From Oreohelix idahoensis (Eukaryota > Mollusca > Gastropoda > Stylommatophora > Oreohelicidae): a stretch of DNA of 64,000 nucleotides. The stretch's first letter is position 1. Each line of letters opens with the position of its first letter. Under the pieces are notes generated by a model. That model was given only the letters and a program-made list of their open reading frames with translations. It made no database searches and was not told the DNA's origin. Shown here one piece after another: positions 35,795 through 51,829 of this stretch. The stretch lies in NCBI GenBank assembly GCA_024509875.1, contig JAMPIV010010561.1:1-64000 (forward strand), written 5' to 3'. Position numbers and translations under genes: made by a program.

Positions 35795-36012
35795 TGTCAA
35801 GTGCTTAGCTGTGGGTGCACATTGACAAATATGTATTACATTACACATGGAGCGACAAACATGGCTCGTTATACACAGCTAATGTTAACTCACTGAACTC
35901 CAACAAGAAGGCACGATATCCGACAACTTTATGTCACAAACTTGAGTATAAACACAATAACACAGGCAGACTGCCGTTTTGGCCATAAATCACAAGAAAA
36001 GCACAATGTATG
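35795..36012 (-). repeat. 3' LTR of element 1, distal half
   Basis: Matches 53,781-53,996 of the 5' LTR with about eight differences by eye. It begins on the plus strand TGTCAAGTGCTTAGCTGTG. It is cut at AATGTATG by the hAT and resumes at 46,293. Confidence 0.9.
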
Positions 36013-36236
36013 CATTGGCGTATCCTGGTAATGCGAGCTAGGCGTGCTGCTGCTTAAAATGAATATGTACGCCTACTATTTAACCCCTTCCCCTCTTAAT
36101 TTAAAGACCAACTATATTCAATTACGCAACGATAGTTATTCGGCTGGAAGAAAAACATTAACTAAATAATACATATTTTCACTTACAGGTTTCACTTGAA
36201 GATCAGATCTATTCTTCTTTCCTTTTGCAGAAATTT

Positions 36237-36807
36237 CTATGTTACAGCATCGTAAAATGTATTCTTCATTCTAACCTTGCTCAAAAGTTCCTTTTCAATG
36301 GACAATAGGCTGAGACTGGAGAGTCGATCTTGACCTTGTGTAGATCTGTGGTAACTGTGGATTCCTTTTAAAGCTGAAAACTATCTTTCTACAGAAGCAG
36401 TAGTTGCTGGAATTGTCATTATCAATTCTGCCAGTTTGAACACTTCTTTAAAGCCTGAACTGAGATCATTTCCAACTAAGAACTGCAGTAACTCATGAAC
36501 TGACTTGTTGCAGAACTCATCCGAACAATAAAGTACAACAAGTTCATTCTTCAATCTTACATTGTCGAACATTTCTCCATAAACGTCTTTTAATTTTTTG
36601 ATGAGGTCCTCTGGAAAATTTTTCTTGAAACTGGTATACTTTTGCTCATAAAGAAGGTGAAAATACTCAAGTTTCTTTAAAGCTGCAAACCGTGTTTCTG
36701 TGTGAACACTAATGTTATCAATTATTTCAAAATACAGTTGGCAACATGCATCTTTTCCTATACAACCACGGCGGCGTTTATTTGTAGGTGATTCAAATTC
36801 TTCTCCC
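36237..36807 (-). pseudogene. hAT transposase, C-terminal piece with dimerisation domain
   Basis: The minus strand reads CQLYFEIIDNISVHTETRF, then FKKNFPEDLIKKLKDVYG, a MFDNVRLKNELVVLYCS stretch and AELIMTIPATTASVERSF. The TIPATTASVER block is the hallmark of the hAT C-terminal dimerisation region. After a frame change it continues to a stop at 36,237. This is the last part of the transposase. The middle part continues beyond the LINE insertion at 38,187. Confidence 0.85.
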
Positions 36808-38186
<1,379 letters not shown>

Positions 38187-38946
38187 CTTCCCAATGCAGC
38201 ATACCAAATCTCATTAAAGGCAGTATCCCTTGCTCGTTGAAGTTCATTTTTGATCTCTTCTATTTTCTTGCAGCAGTACAAAATATCGAAATTTCCTGTT
38301 TGAAGTAAATTGTATCAAACATCTGTATATGCAAATAATCTTGAAAATACTTAAGTAGGAAAATTGTATTTAGGCTCCTCAAGAAAGACAAAAAGCCTTG
38401 CGATTTAACCACTGTGTCAGCATCCCATTCTAAAGAACAATCAATGACATTTTCAAAAAAGTCAATAAGCTCTAACCAATGATCTTTCACTGTATGTACT
38501 AATCTGGAAGTGAAGTTCCACCTGGTAAGTGCAACAGTTGGCAACTTCTTAGAAAGAAATTATTGAAGAGCTATTGTTCTCTTAGACGATTTTGAGAAAA
38601 ATGCAGAAAGACCATTGAGAGTTATAAAAAGAAAATATTGCAGTCTTTGATATTCATCAAACTTTGTTGCAAGACGAGGTTCAATGCATGGGCACAGCAA
38701 TGAGTAAAGAGTGCTTTTGGGTAAACATCAATAACCTTATTTTGTAAGCCATCCAAATGACCTGCCATCACCGACGCTCCATCATAAGTTTGCCCAACTA
38801 ACTTATCTTCAAGTTTGTATTCTTGTACCGTGCTAACTACATGTTTAAACAAACCTTCTGAGGTTCTATCCTGACTAACGTCGGTAAGCCCGACAAACCT
38901 TTCATAAACAACACCATCTAATATATATCTTAAGACGGTTGACAGC
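38187..38946 (-). pseudogene. hAT transposase, middle piece
   Basis: Minus-strand text in order: QLSTVLRYILDGVVYERFV (the first residues span the element-B junction), DRTSEGLFKHVVSTV, KLVGQTYDGASVMAGHLDGL, and FTHCCAHALNLVLQQSL. This is the RNase H-fold core of TTF/DUF4371-type hAT transposases, including the YDGASVM and CCAHALNL blocks. A frameshift near 38,622-38,640 and an in-frame stop near 38,560 precede VALTRWNFTSRLVHTVKDHW. The piece ends where the LINE tail (GTTC)n begins. Confidence 0.85.
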
Positions 38947-42412
<3,466 letters not shown>

Positions 42413-43181
42413 ACAGCTGTGATTTGCACGTGATATCACAACTCTCATCCAGAAGTATAGCAGCAAAGTTTGAAACGTGGACTTCCTTCTTTATGTGGTC
42501 AATGAGGACTTCAGAGATAGCCTGAATGAGATCATTTTGCACAGCCGGAGAGGTTCCGCGAAAAACTGTAGAGCTCTGTAGGTGATGTTCCAAAAGAGGG
42601 TCATATTGCTGAAGTGCATCCAGAAACTCTAAATAGTTGCCTCTGTTGAAAGAGTCATTACATTCGTCATGTCCTCGGAAAGGAAGCTCCTGTTTACCAA
42701 GGAAGCATACCGCATCAATCAGACGTTTCAAGATATCTCGATTCTTTTTTACAAGTTCATTATGTTGGCTGATACTTTTATCGAGCTGATCATTAAGCAA
42801 GACGTCCACTCTTTGTCGGCCAAACATTTTCAGCTGAAAAAAACATTGGACATGGCTTTTAGTCTTTTCGTGTCTCTGTGCAGCTGTACTTAAGTGGTTA
42901 AGATCATCAAAACCATTTCTACTCCATACGTTGCCTTCTGAAGAAAATAAAAAACAAGGCCAACAGAACAATTTATTCCTCTTTTCACAACCAGTTAACC
43001 AATCCACCGACTTGTAATGAGCTGTTGAAAAATGGCGTGTGTATACTTCTGTCTTAGTTTTATCTACTGCTTTTAAGAGTGGTAACTCAGGACATGGTTT
43101 ACCGTTACTCACAATTGATAGTTTTTCACTAAAACTTAGTGAACAAAACTTCTTTTTAGCGATGTCGTCCAACACTTGCAT
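42413..43181 (-). pseudogene. hAT transposase, N-terminal piece with TTF zinc finger
   Basis: From Met at 43,181 the minus strand encodes about 256 residues up to the insertion of element B. Residues about 60-110 form a TTF-type zinc finger (KLFCWPCFLFSSEG, then QRHEKTKSHV, giving Cys-x2-Cys ... His ... His). A helical region (RDILKRLIDAVCFLGKQELP, FRGHDE) and the start of the DUF4371-like catalytic core (FAAILLDESCDITCKSQL) follow. After SQL the frame runs into element B and stops at 42,378. This is the best preserved piece. An upstream exon cannot be excluded. Confidence 0.88.
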
Positions 43182-43747
43182 TTTGGGTATATGTCAATTA
43201 TCTCCGAAATACTAATTAACTTACAACTTGAAACTCACTGTCACTGTAATAATCTGCACTCACGGCAACTAACAAAAATTAATCACAAAAAATACTGGAC
43301 TTGGACACAGCCGATTTTTACAACTCGAGAGCTGCAAGACGACCGCACGCATGTTCGTATTGTATTGACGTATCTGGCCATGACCCCGATCCGCACTGTA
43401 GCGGGAGGTTATTTAAAATTATTTATTTATGTAAGAGTATGCCAGTAAAGAGTTCTGACCTTACAAGTAATACCCCAGTCTTAGAAATAAGCACTGGTGT
43501 ATTGTTATCATAAAAATAGTCAGACTGTGAAAACCCTGGCCCAGTTGGTAAGAAGTAGTACCAGGATTTAAGGTGTCTCCTCCCTGTGACTATCTTATGA
43601 TTACTTATATTCTAGGGGATAAGTAAAATGTACATTCACTGAAACCACAAATGGAAGAAGTGAATAAATCCTCAGGTACAGTTAAAATAGTTTAATAATT
43701 ACACTAATATTCTATTTCTACAAGTTGGAAAAGAGCATTGAAATATA

Positions 43748-44621
43748 CTGAAGCACATTAAAAACGCACCACCTGTATAATCCAGGAACAGAGTGTGAAA
43801 TGTAAATATAAGTGTGTACAAGTTTACATATTTGGAATCTTTATTCATTTTCCTATGAATCCATGCTGGTCATTAATTTGTACATTTGATTGTTATGAAA
43901 TTCATTGCATTCTGTGCAGGCAAGGGAGAAAACCAAAAATACAAAAAAATGCACGTGCGTTATCCTGCTGGAGAAGCTGCAACGATGTCTGTGAGTCAAG
44001 TTTGGCCCAACATAAGGTCGTCTTGCAGTAAGGCCTGTATCTCTGAGTCGTCGTATAACTGTCATTCGAGAGACTTGCCCATGTCTACCCACTATTGCCC
44101 TTTCTGTTTGACTTGCCGGGAGAGTACGATTCTTTAGGTGACTCAGCACAATATGACGATCTTGCGCAGGGGTAGTAACTCGTGGTAGGCCACTCCGAAG
44201 TCTATCCCGGGCACTGCCAGTGGTTCCGTAACGTTCGTTGAGACGTACAATAGTGCTGTGGTGGCAATTCATCCTTCTGGCAATGGCCCGCGAGCTCATT
44301 CCGGTCTCCGACATACCAATGGCTCGTTGGCGGTCGTTTTCAGATAGTCGTGGCATTTCAAGCACATGTACTGGGTGTTTTGTCTCAACGCGTACACATG
44401 TTCAGGGTCATAGCTGTTGAGAATCGTGTTGCACGTGTAACTTTCATCGTTTTCATGTAGTCTGTACACACACCCGTGGGATGAATCTTGCCCTTTCCAT
44501 TCCAGCAGCCTTTCGCTCTCTACCTCATGGCAAACACGGGGAAAATCCATTCCCACACTTTTTTTTGCCAGCTTCTCGGCATCAGTATATATAATAGTGG
44601 TGCGTTTTTAATGTGCTTCAG
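43748..44621 (-). mobile_element. Internally deleted Tc1/mariner element
   Basis: Perfect 25-bp terminal inverted repeats (43,748-43,772 and 44,597-44,621, beginning CTGAAGCACATTAAAAACGC) are flanked by TA on both sides, the Tc1/mariner target. The element is 874 bp. The minus-strand frame at 44,365 encodes the N-terminal DNA-binding part only: MPRLSENDRQRAIGM, SSRAIARRMNCHHSTIVRL, RSGLPRVTTPAQDRHI and VSRMTVIRRLRDTGL, two helix-turn-helix units. After VGPNLTHRH the frame runs into unrelated text and stops at 43,853. The DDE catalytic domain is deleted, so this is non-autonomous. Confidence 0.92.
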
Positions 44622-44639
44622 TATATATATATATAAAAT

Positions 44640-45261
44640 TAAGTCACACAACTCCTATTATTGTCTATTTAGACTGCATTCATTTTAAATATATCACTGT
44701 TCTTAGTCCTCTGATAAATGTCATCACTTGACTATTTACTGTGTTTCATATATTGTGGTAGTCAGTGTCCTAAGTGACACTTATCTGTTCAACTTGATAC
44801 TGCTGACACTGAACTGTCCTTTGCTGATATCAGACTTGGTAGGCCCAACAGTAGGGATGCCAATGACCAGTTGAAGTTCACTCTTTGGGGTCCTGCACTT
44901 TTGTGGGATTGCCTCTGATGAACGACACAGGCTTCTGATACTGGACAGTCTGGTTTGAGTTATTTCATGGAACCTGCAACATATCAGCCTTGGCTAGTAT
45001 CTGGCTAGACTTGTAGCTGACTAGCACAGATGTCAGACCAGTCAGTCATCAGATGTCACCGTTATACAATCATAGTAAGTAAGGACATCATTTCAGTGAT
45101 TTAGCATTAATATTAACATATCAGTAATAAACATCATCTGGTTTATTCCGCTCCTATACATCCCTTTCTATAACTTGATCCTTCCAAATCATATCAAGTA
45201 CAAATTCAAATACTGATGCTATTCTTAGCATCTACACACAATTAATACATACATAAAGAGA
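44640..45261. other. hAT interior, no feature recognised
   Basis: AT-rich non-coding DNA of the hAT element, with no frame or repeat match. Confidence 0.45.
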
Positions 45262-45520
45262 GTGACCAAGCGATCAAGTTGCTTTCTTCGGTAGTACAAT
45301 TACATAGTTTTGGAATTGAAACCTGGCTGTGGAACACTCCATTTTACCAGCTGTAAATGGGTACAAAGTTGTGCGCTCGAACTAGGGAAGGCAAAGGCAG
45401 CGATGAAGGGGACTAGTTACCTTAACCTCATAAACTGGGATCTTCCATGATGAAGTTTCTAACACTTCATTTCCCTATGACAATCTCTGCCATGGGACTG
45501 CCTTTATCTTCGTAAGCGAT
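45262..45520 (+). repeat. SINE-1, decayed copy inside hAT
   Basis: A degenerate head (GAGTGACCAAGCGATC; GGAATTGAAACC as a worn B-box) is followed by the module ATTTTACCAGCTGTAAATGG plus GTACAAAG and the body text ACTAGGGAAGGCAAAGGCAG. It ends with a CCTATGACAATCTCTGCCAT-like 3' end. Confidence 0.6.
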
Positions 45521-46292
45521 AAAGCAATATGATAAATATATCTTCATTAGGCTGTGGGTCTATTTGTGATTAATTTTTGTACAAGCAACAATCATCTCAT
45601 CCACAATGCACATGTTTAGATCATATTAAAAATACAATACATTATATCAATGACTATTATACAGGCATATTTTGTGAATTCTATATGAACCTGAAATAAC
45701 AAATATTATACACGGTAGCAGCCGAAATACGCATGTATCTCCGTAAATGAGAACTTCCTACCGTTCCTTCTTATATGCAGTTATACACAATCCTTCCCTG
45801 TATTAAAATGTAAAATCCTTTTCATACTGATTCCCTTCTGCTTTTATTTATCCTTGGCGATTTCCTCTGTCTGATACACATTTCGCTGATACGCCGCCAT
45901 TTTGAAAGCGGTCAATCGATCGTTGACGGGTTTATAAATCTAACTGAACACGTTTGCAATGACTTGAAACCAATTTTGCGACACGCACAAACCAGTCTTC
46001 AAACGTGAAACCGAAAGGTACAGCATGCAATGTGACGGGATTACCCGAGAAACTTCGGGCGATTGCTACCAACCAATAAAAACTGCACTATAAATCGCGT
46101 CTGGGAAACTGAAACTAGATATACTCGTAGATTCTATGCGGGAAAATCCGTTATCCTGATGCGTACGGTCTGAAAGCAGAACATTAAAAGAGAAATATTT
46201 TATAGAATAATAAATTAAATTTTTATTTTCCTTTGGGCATAGGTGTGCGCAGTACGCACAGCACACATAGAGAATATGCCACTGAATGTATG

Positions 46293-46642
46293 ATGTGCAT
46301 AATTGGAACATCATCTAATGGAACGAATTTCACTATATCTCAATATATTTTCTACTTTCCTTCATTCAATTCGCCTTCACTCTCCACATAACCTCTCCTC
46401 GCTCTAATTTCTCTCTCGAATGCCTTTTCACGCATGACCCTTTTCATACCTGACCAGTCTTCACCACCACTTCGTTCACAACAACTCAGTCATGCCCGTG
46501 AACTCGACATTAGCGCTTACTGCTACTAATGCATTCATGCCCACCGTCAAACACTATTCACTCACTTCATCTCACAACTTACATAAACTAACTACCACCA
46601 GAGCATAAGCACTGACATTCATTCTATAACCGGTTCGTGACA
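46293..46642 (-). repeat. 3' LTR of element 1, proximal half
   Basis: Matches 53,997-54,353, with about fifteen differences by eye and one short indel. On the minus strand it begins TGTCACGAACCGG at 46,642, directly after the polypurine tract. Confidence 0.9.
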
Positions 46643-46659
46643 TCCACCCCTCCCTCTCC
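46643..46659 (-). promoter_or_regulatory. Polypurine tract of element 1
   Basis: On the minus strand GGAGAGGGAGGGGTGGA directly abuts the TG start of the 3' LTR. This is the expected primer site for plus-strand DNA synthesis and fixes the LTR boundary. Confidence 0.9.
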
Positions 46660-47092
46660 AAGTGAAAAACATAGTTTTTCACTGGATGGGTGATAGATAT
46701 CAAGAACCCAACCATCCAAAACGTAAAATTACATGTGTGGGCAACATCTATTGCATAAGTGTGGACACATGCCATCTGCAAATAATCAATAATAGCATGC
46801 TGAAAAAAATTATAATAGAAACGGGTTGCTAGAAAAATAGAACAGCAACCGTTTGGCAATAATGATGCAACTCTAATTACTCACAAAAAAGGGGATAGAC
46901 ATTACATCTATTCTACCGTACTGGAGAATATCTATTCTATAAACATTAACTGGATACACAACATACTATCAGAATATAGCTTATTAAAAAAACGTGCAGA
47001 ATACATTTGGCAAAACAATAATCATGTACAGGTATCAGATAGTACAATGGAAAGGGTGGTTAAAAAAAACACCCATTTCTAAACGCAAGTTT

Positions 47093-48445
47093 TCATAATC
47101 TCGATAAAGAATCTGCAAGAACATTTAATTTACCCTGAATGGGAAAAACAGTGAAGTTGTACTGTTGTAATAACAACGACCATCTTGTCAAACGCGAATT
47201 TGGTGATCTTGATGACTTAAGAAAATTCAATGGACAATGGTCCGTTTCCAGCACAAAATGAGATCCTAACAAATACTTAGAGAGTTTTGAAACAGCCCAA
47301 ATAATAGCTAAACACACTCTCTCTATAGTGGCATATCGCATTTCAGCTGGAAGCAACTTCCTGCTGACATACATGACAGGATGTAGAAACCCATCATGTT
47401 CTTGTATAAGACACGCACCAATGCCCACTGCAGATGCATCAGTCCTCATTACAAAGGGCTTAGCCAAGTCTGGCAGTAGAAGAATGGGCTTGCTGGAGAA
47501 TACTGTCTTGATCTTCCTCAGTGCTCTATCACACTCTTCAGTCCAGAACACTCTGTTCGGCGTGCCCTTTTGAGTGTGTGATGTCAGAGCTGCCGACAAC
47601 GAGGAGAACCTGGGGATACATTTATGATAAAAATTTATCAGATCGAGTAAACTACGCACTTGCTTCTTTGTTTTTGGAGGTTGCAAATTCAAAATTCTTC
47701 CAACTGTCTGATCAACTGGGTTTAAAACACCCTGTCCTACTACATAGCCCAGAAACGTTAACTCATGAAATCCAACCTTAATCTTACTGGGTCTTGCTGT
47801 AAGGTGATGCACCCGAAGGCATGATAACAGTGACTTAAAACCCTCTACATGTTCATCCCAAGTGTCATGAAACAAACATATGTCATTAATATACATGTAT
47901 GTGATAACATCCTTCCGTCCCATCCAAAGCATTGTCATCATTCGCACAAAAGTTGCAGGGACATTCACCAGTCCAAAGCACATATAATTAAACTGGAAAA
48001 GACAATGAGGGGTACAAAATGCCGTAAGTGGCCTAGCACCTTCTGCTAAGGGAATTTGCCAATACCCCCTCGATAAGTCTAGTTTGGTAAAATACTTTGT
48101 CCCCGCTATTTGGGATAGGAGGACCTCTTGGTTGGGCATAGGTTCCGCATCTATCACTGTGACACTATTCAAGCAGCGGAAGTCTATACATATCCGTAGG
48201 GATTTATCCTTCTTCCACACGGTGATCATGGGAAATGAGTATGATGATTCAGATTGTGAGATAACACCTAAGCGTAACATATCATTCACTTTTTTCTCAA
48301 CCGCAGAAGTATAATATAGTGGAATAGGATATGGTCTCACGCGGATGGGCTCTCCACAGGTCAGTTTGATATAATGCTCAACTAAATAGGTTCTTCCAGG
48401 AATATCTGAGAGCACATCTTGAAATTCGCAGAGCAGTGACTGCAT
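47093..48445 (-). pseudogene. Element 1 reverse transcriptase and RNase H
   Basis: About 450 residues. RT motifs in order are PIRVRPYPIPLYY, GVISQSESSYSFPMITVWKK, RICIDFRCLNSVTV, FTKLDLSRGYWQIPL (first catalytic Asp), LFQFNYMCFGLVNVPATFVR and VITYMYINDICLFHD. In the last, the YxDD catalytic pair reads YIND, which is expected to abolish activity. RNase H follows, with FVMRTDASAVGIGACL, RYATIERVCLAIIWAV, FVLETDHCPLNFL and a terminal GKLNVLADSLSRL. It lies downstream of integrase, and nothing coding follows before the polypurine tract. The upstream pol frame is separated by a stop near 48,497. Confidence 0.92.
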
Positions 48446-48496
48446 TTGTTTCCTCTGATGCTGTGGGAGAGATGCAGAGACCTCTACATCTCTCCA

Positions 48497-48793
48497 TTAC
48501 TCCGAAGCAACCAATGGCAATAGTGGGATGTGGAGGTTGACCTCCTTACCTTTCTCTCCATCTTCCTCGATGAATGCTGCACAAGCTACAGTAACTGTAC
48601 TATCAAGAACAGTGTTCACAACTGGTTCCAGTTCAGTTGGACGTACTACAAATGGTTTTATCATATTAACATGAAAAATCTTCTCCTTTCCTCGGACTAA
48701 TATCAAATAATCCACATCGGTAATCTGTTTCTTTACTTGAAATGGACCCTGCCAGATCACTAGCAGGTGATTTTCCTTGGTAGGTAACAACAA
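48497..48793 (-). pseudogene. Element 1 integrase C-terminal GPY/F-like region and linker
   Basis: Minus-strand text LLVIWQGPFQVKKQITDVDY and KEKIFHVNMIKPF is the GPY/F-type module at the end of gypsy integrases. An acidic linker leads on toward RT. A stop separates it from the integrase core at about 48,794. The corresponding region in element 2 reads LISWKGPYDIISKVSDVDYI. Confidence 0.85.
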
Positions 48794-49956
48794 CTATACC
48801 TCACTGCCAGGACTGATGGATACAAGTTTGCTATTCCTATTGGCGTACGCTTTATACCTTGCATCCGATATCTGTAATGCCTCACGCGCTATCGAACAGG
48901 ATGTAATTATGCGCTCTCGCAAGTCAACTACATATTCATAACTTGACCTGACGCTATCATCAGCGTAATTCCCGGTCAGTAAGACTCTCAAAATCTTCAT
49001 GGGACTAAGAGGATTTGCCCCATATAATAGCTCAAAGGGTGAGAACACTGTGCTCTCCTGTGGTATCTCTATGTGTGCAAACAAAACCGCAGGTAGGTAT
49101 CTATCCAACAACTGCGGAAAATCTCCTGTAACCTTACCTAGCATTCTTTTCAGTGTTCCATTGAACCGCTCGCAGACCCCGTTGCTCTGAGGATGATATG
49201 GGGGGGGGGGGGGTAACACTTGGGCTATGTCTAGCAGTTTAGATATGTGTTTCATCTCTTCTTAAATGAATTGCCGGCTCCTGTCAGACAATATCTCTTC
49301 AGGAAATCCTAATCTGCTAAATAAGCTCATTAGAGCCTCTGCTATATCCTGTGATGTTATGCACTTCATTGGCAATGCTTCAGGCCATCTCGTGCATAGA
49401 TCTACCAATGTTAGAATAAATCTATACCCCCAATCAGACATAACTGGAAGGGGCCCAATAATGTCTATAGCAACCTTCTGAAAAGGGCGAACTGCCAAAT
49501 CCGTTGCTACTAATGGTGCCTTGGAAGTCCTTCCCTTCTGGCTTGTCTTCTGACACACTTTACACGACCGACAGTAGACCTTCACATCCCTACTATATCC
49601 ACGCCAGTAAAACTGGGACAACACTCTACAGCGAGTTCTCACAATACCCATGTTACCCACAAAAGGTGTAACATGGGCTGTCCTTAACACTGTATTCTTC
49701 AATTCCACTGGAATAACCATCTGCCTAAAGACTGAATGGTGCTCCACGAAGCACGTAATTAGAATGGAGTTCCTAACCTCAAACCAGTATCGAGCAGAGG
49801 TGATATGCCGTATGTTCTTGGACTAGGCCAATCGAAACAAAGGCAGAAGTGAAATGTCTCGCCTATGCATGTCTGCAAAATCAGATGCTGTAATTCCAGC
49901 AACTGTAGGCACCAAAGGGATATTACTGGGTTGCGATGCCATAATATTTGCCTCAT
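48794..49956 (-). pseudogene. Element 1 integrase
   Basis: Starts after a broken PR-IN linker. The zinc-binding HHCC region is represented by RTAHVTPFVGNMGIVRTRCR and VYCRSCKVCQK, with only parts of the His pair recognisable. Catalytic core: AIDIIGPLPV (first Asp), ALMSLFSRLGFPEEILSDRS (second Asp, with SRQF where GTQF is usual), an in-frame stop at about 49,260, and after it YHPQSNGVCERFNGTLK (catalytic Glu). A homopolymer near 49,201 gives a run of prolines just before YHPQ. Stops at 49,757, 49,260 and 48,794 make it a pseudogene. It lies between protease and RT. Confidence 0.9.
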
Positions 49957-50057
49957 CAGTCTTAGTCTGAGCCCTCGTCATTACTGCGTTAGCATACGAA
50001 TCATGTCCATTTTCCCACTTCTCAATATCCTGATTGGTACAATCATGAACCCCATTA

Positions 50058-50213
50058 CTTACTTACTTAGTCGTTCCCCTTCTACCGTGAGGTGTAGAGG
50101 TTTGGAAGAGAGAGCGCCAGACTATCCTATAGGCTGTCTTCTTCCTGGCCTGGTTCCATTCTAGTCCTCGGTCCTTCAAAGATTGTCTAATGTTGTCTTC
50201 CCAGCGGACTCTG
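50058..50213 (-). mobile_element. LINE-A 3'-end insertion (156 bp) in pol of element 1
   Basis: A 156-bp piece of the LINE-A 3' end, including its (ACTT)n tail and the C-terminal text RVRWEDNIRQSLKDRGLEWN. It is flanked by the 12-bp target duplication TGAACCCCATTA (50,046-50,057 and 50,214-50,225). It interrupts pol just after the protease. It retains the sense codon that is a stop in the copy at 3,957. Confidence 0.95.
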
Positions 50214-50600
50214 TGAACCCCATTAACATTTCCAATAATGAGATCAGCGACAGCAGAGTCAAGGTCGCATACTCGAACTCTACTGGACAAGAAAGGGGTG
50301 TCGATCTGCACTACAGCCAATGGATAGTATTCGACATTCCCACCAAATGTAATATATTTGGCCATCTTTCCAATATAACAAATATCCTTAATCAATATCT
50401 TCCTTACACCAATGGTTGTACAACCAGTGTCCCTCAAAACAGATACAGGTGTATTCTCCACAAAACCGTTATGTAAAGTTAAGCTACCATTCTCATCAAC
50501 TGATGAAAGGCAAGGCAAAGTGTGGCCACATATTAAAATAGGCTTGCCATCAGGCTCGAACAATGATCTGCAACCCTCACATTCCTCATTATTAAATGTA
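50214..50600 (-). pseudogene. Element 1 protease with preceding Cys/His motif
   Basis: At the N-terminus a motif of the form C-x2-C-x13-CGH ends in ILICGHTLPCL. It is followed by the aspartic protease core VSVLRDTGCTTIGVRK (catalytic DTG) and the second half AVADLIIGNVNGVH (hydrophobic IIG before the GN turn). It then runs into the LINE-A insertion. The same arrangement occurs in element 2 (61,747-62,120). The flap and dimer interface were not examined. Confidence 0.85.
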
Positions 50601-50758
50601 TCACGGACAATAGCTGAATTTGCATGTTCAGTGTTTTCCTTTGGGCTCTCCTTTCAATGGTTTCTTCTCTCATTACAATTGGGGCAGTGAGAATCCGTCT
50701 CTGTGTGCTTGTAATGGCTTCTCCTTGGACTGACATGATAATTTTTCTTTGTGCTGGT

Positions 50759-51010
50759 CTATGGACTTCTTTGCGGGTTGAATGGACACCTCTCTCGGTT
50801 CCTCCCACACTGGTAAGATAGATGACGCCTTGAGCCACACTTGTAACAACCCCTTCTACTGTAGCCTGACCCAAAAGAAGGGTACTGTCTCTTAGAAGAA
50901 TATCTTCTGTCCCCAATCCATCTTCTATTGCCACTATCTGTATCAACGTACCTGTCTAAGCTGTGGGCCCGAGGTTGTATGTATGGCTTCTCAATTTTGT
51001 CCTGAACCAC
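50759..51010 (-). pseudogene. Element 1 Gag nucleocapsid zinc knuckle
   Basis: A basic Arg/Ser-rich segment ends in GCYKCGSRRHLSYQC, a Cys-x2-Cys-x4-His-x4-Cys knuckle that binds RNA in Gag proteins. A stop or frame change separates it from the capsid-like part at 51,054. It then runs toward the pol frame. Confidence 0.85.
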
Positions 51011-51053
51011 ACAAGCTGGAAAGGTCTCAGCAACTAACTGCTTGTGAATCGGC

Positions 51054-51829
51054 TTACCATGGTGAGCAGAGATACTGCTGCCCTAGCCCCAACATAATAT
51101 TTATATCTTTTGGCTTTTGCTCTTGTTGAAAACCCACTAACTCTGGACTGCAAGATGATAGAACCTTGTCCTGTAGCATGAGGTCAGATAGCCCATCAAA
51201 ATTCTTGACAATACCTGACAGATCAATCCACCTATTGAACAGCAACTTGGTTTCCGCAATAAACTCACTAAAGTCATTGCTGGTTGTAGGAATAGCCTCC
51301 TTAAATATATCAAGGTACCCTTCAGCAGTCAGTCTAAATCTTCGAAGCAGTGTCTCCTTCACAGTATCATAATTCATCGATCCTGTACTGGCAAATCAAA
51401 GACACTTTGTAAAGCTCTTCCGGTGAGCAAATTATTGAGCAGAGATGGCCAGTCCTCTTTCTTAACCTTCCAAGATACTGCTTCTTGTTGAAACCTTTCT
51501 AGATAAACGTCCATCATATCGACTCCCTCAACAAAGGACGGGAGTCGCAGCTTGAAAGGACGAGTAGACTCCTTAGTAGCTGGTCTAGAACTAGCAGCTT
51601 CAAGTTCCGGTTTCTTCAAAGTAATTTCTTTATCTGCCTGAATTTCAGCTTTCCTTGTCTCTTCCTTCTTTGCTTCTACCTCAATTTCTAACTTCTTCAG
51701 CTCTATTTCATCATTGCGGTCCCTCCATTTCTCAGCATCCGCAAATTTTGTCTCAGCCCATAATTCAAGTTCAGCCCCTGATTTACCAAATGTTTGTCCC
51801 ATGGGGATGAAATCCAGGAGACTAGTCAT
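51054..51829 (-). pseudogene. Element 1 Gag, coiled-coil and SCAN-like capsid part
   Basis: Starts MTSLLDFIPMGQTFGKSGAE, close to the start of the element 2 Gag. A charged coiled coil (EIELKKLEIEVEAKKEE) follows. Then comes the capsid-like core, with FKLRLPSFVEG, VYLERFQQEA and, after a frame change near 51,375, LLRRFRLTAEGYL, FSEFIAETKLLFNRWIDLSG and GLSDLMLQDKVLSSCSPELV. The RWIxLSG ... DLMLxDKVLSxCSxEL block parallels the core of vertebrate SCAN domains. A Gag broken by one frameshift and by a stop near 51,054. Confidence 0.88.
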
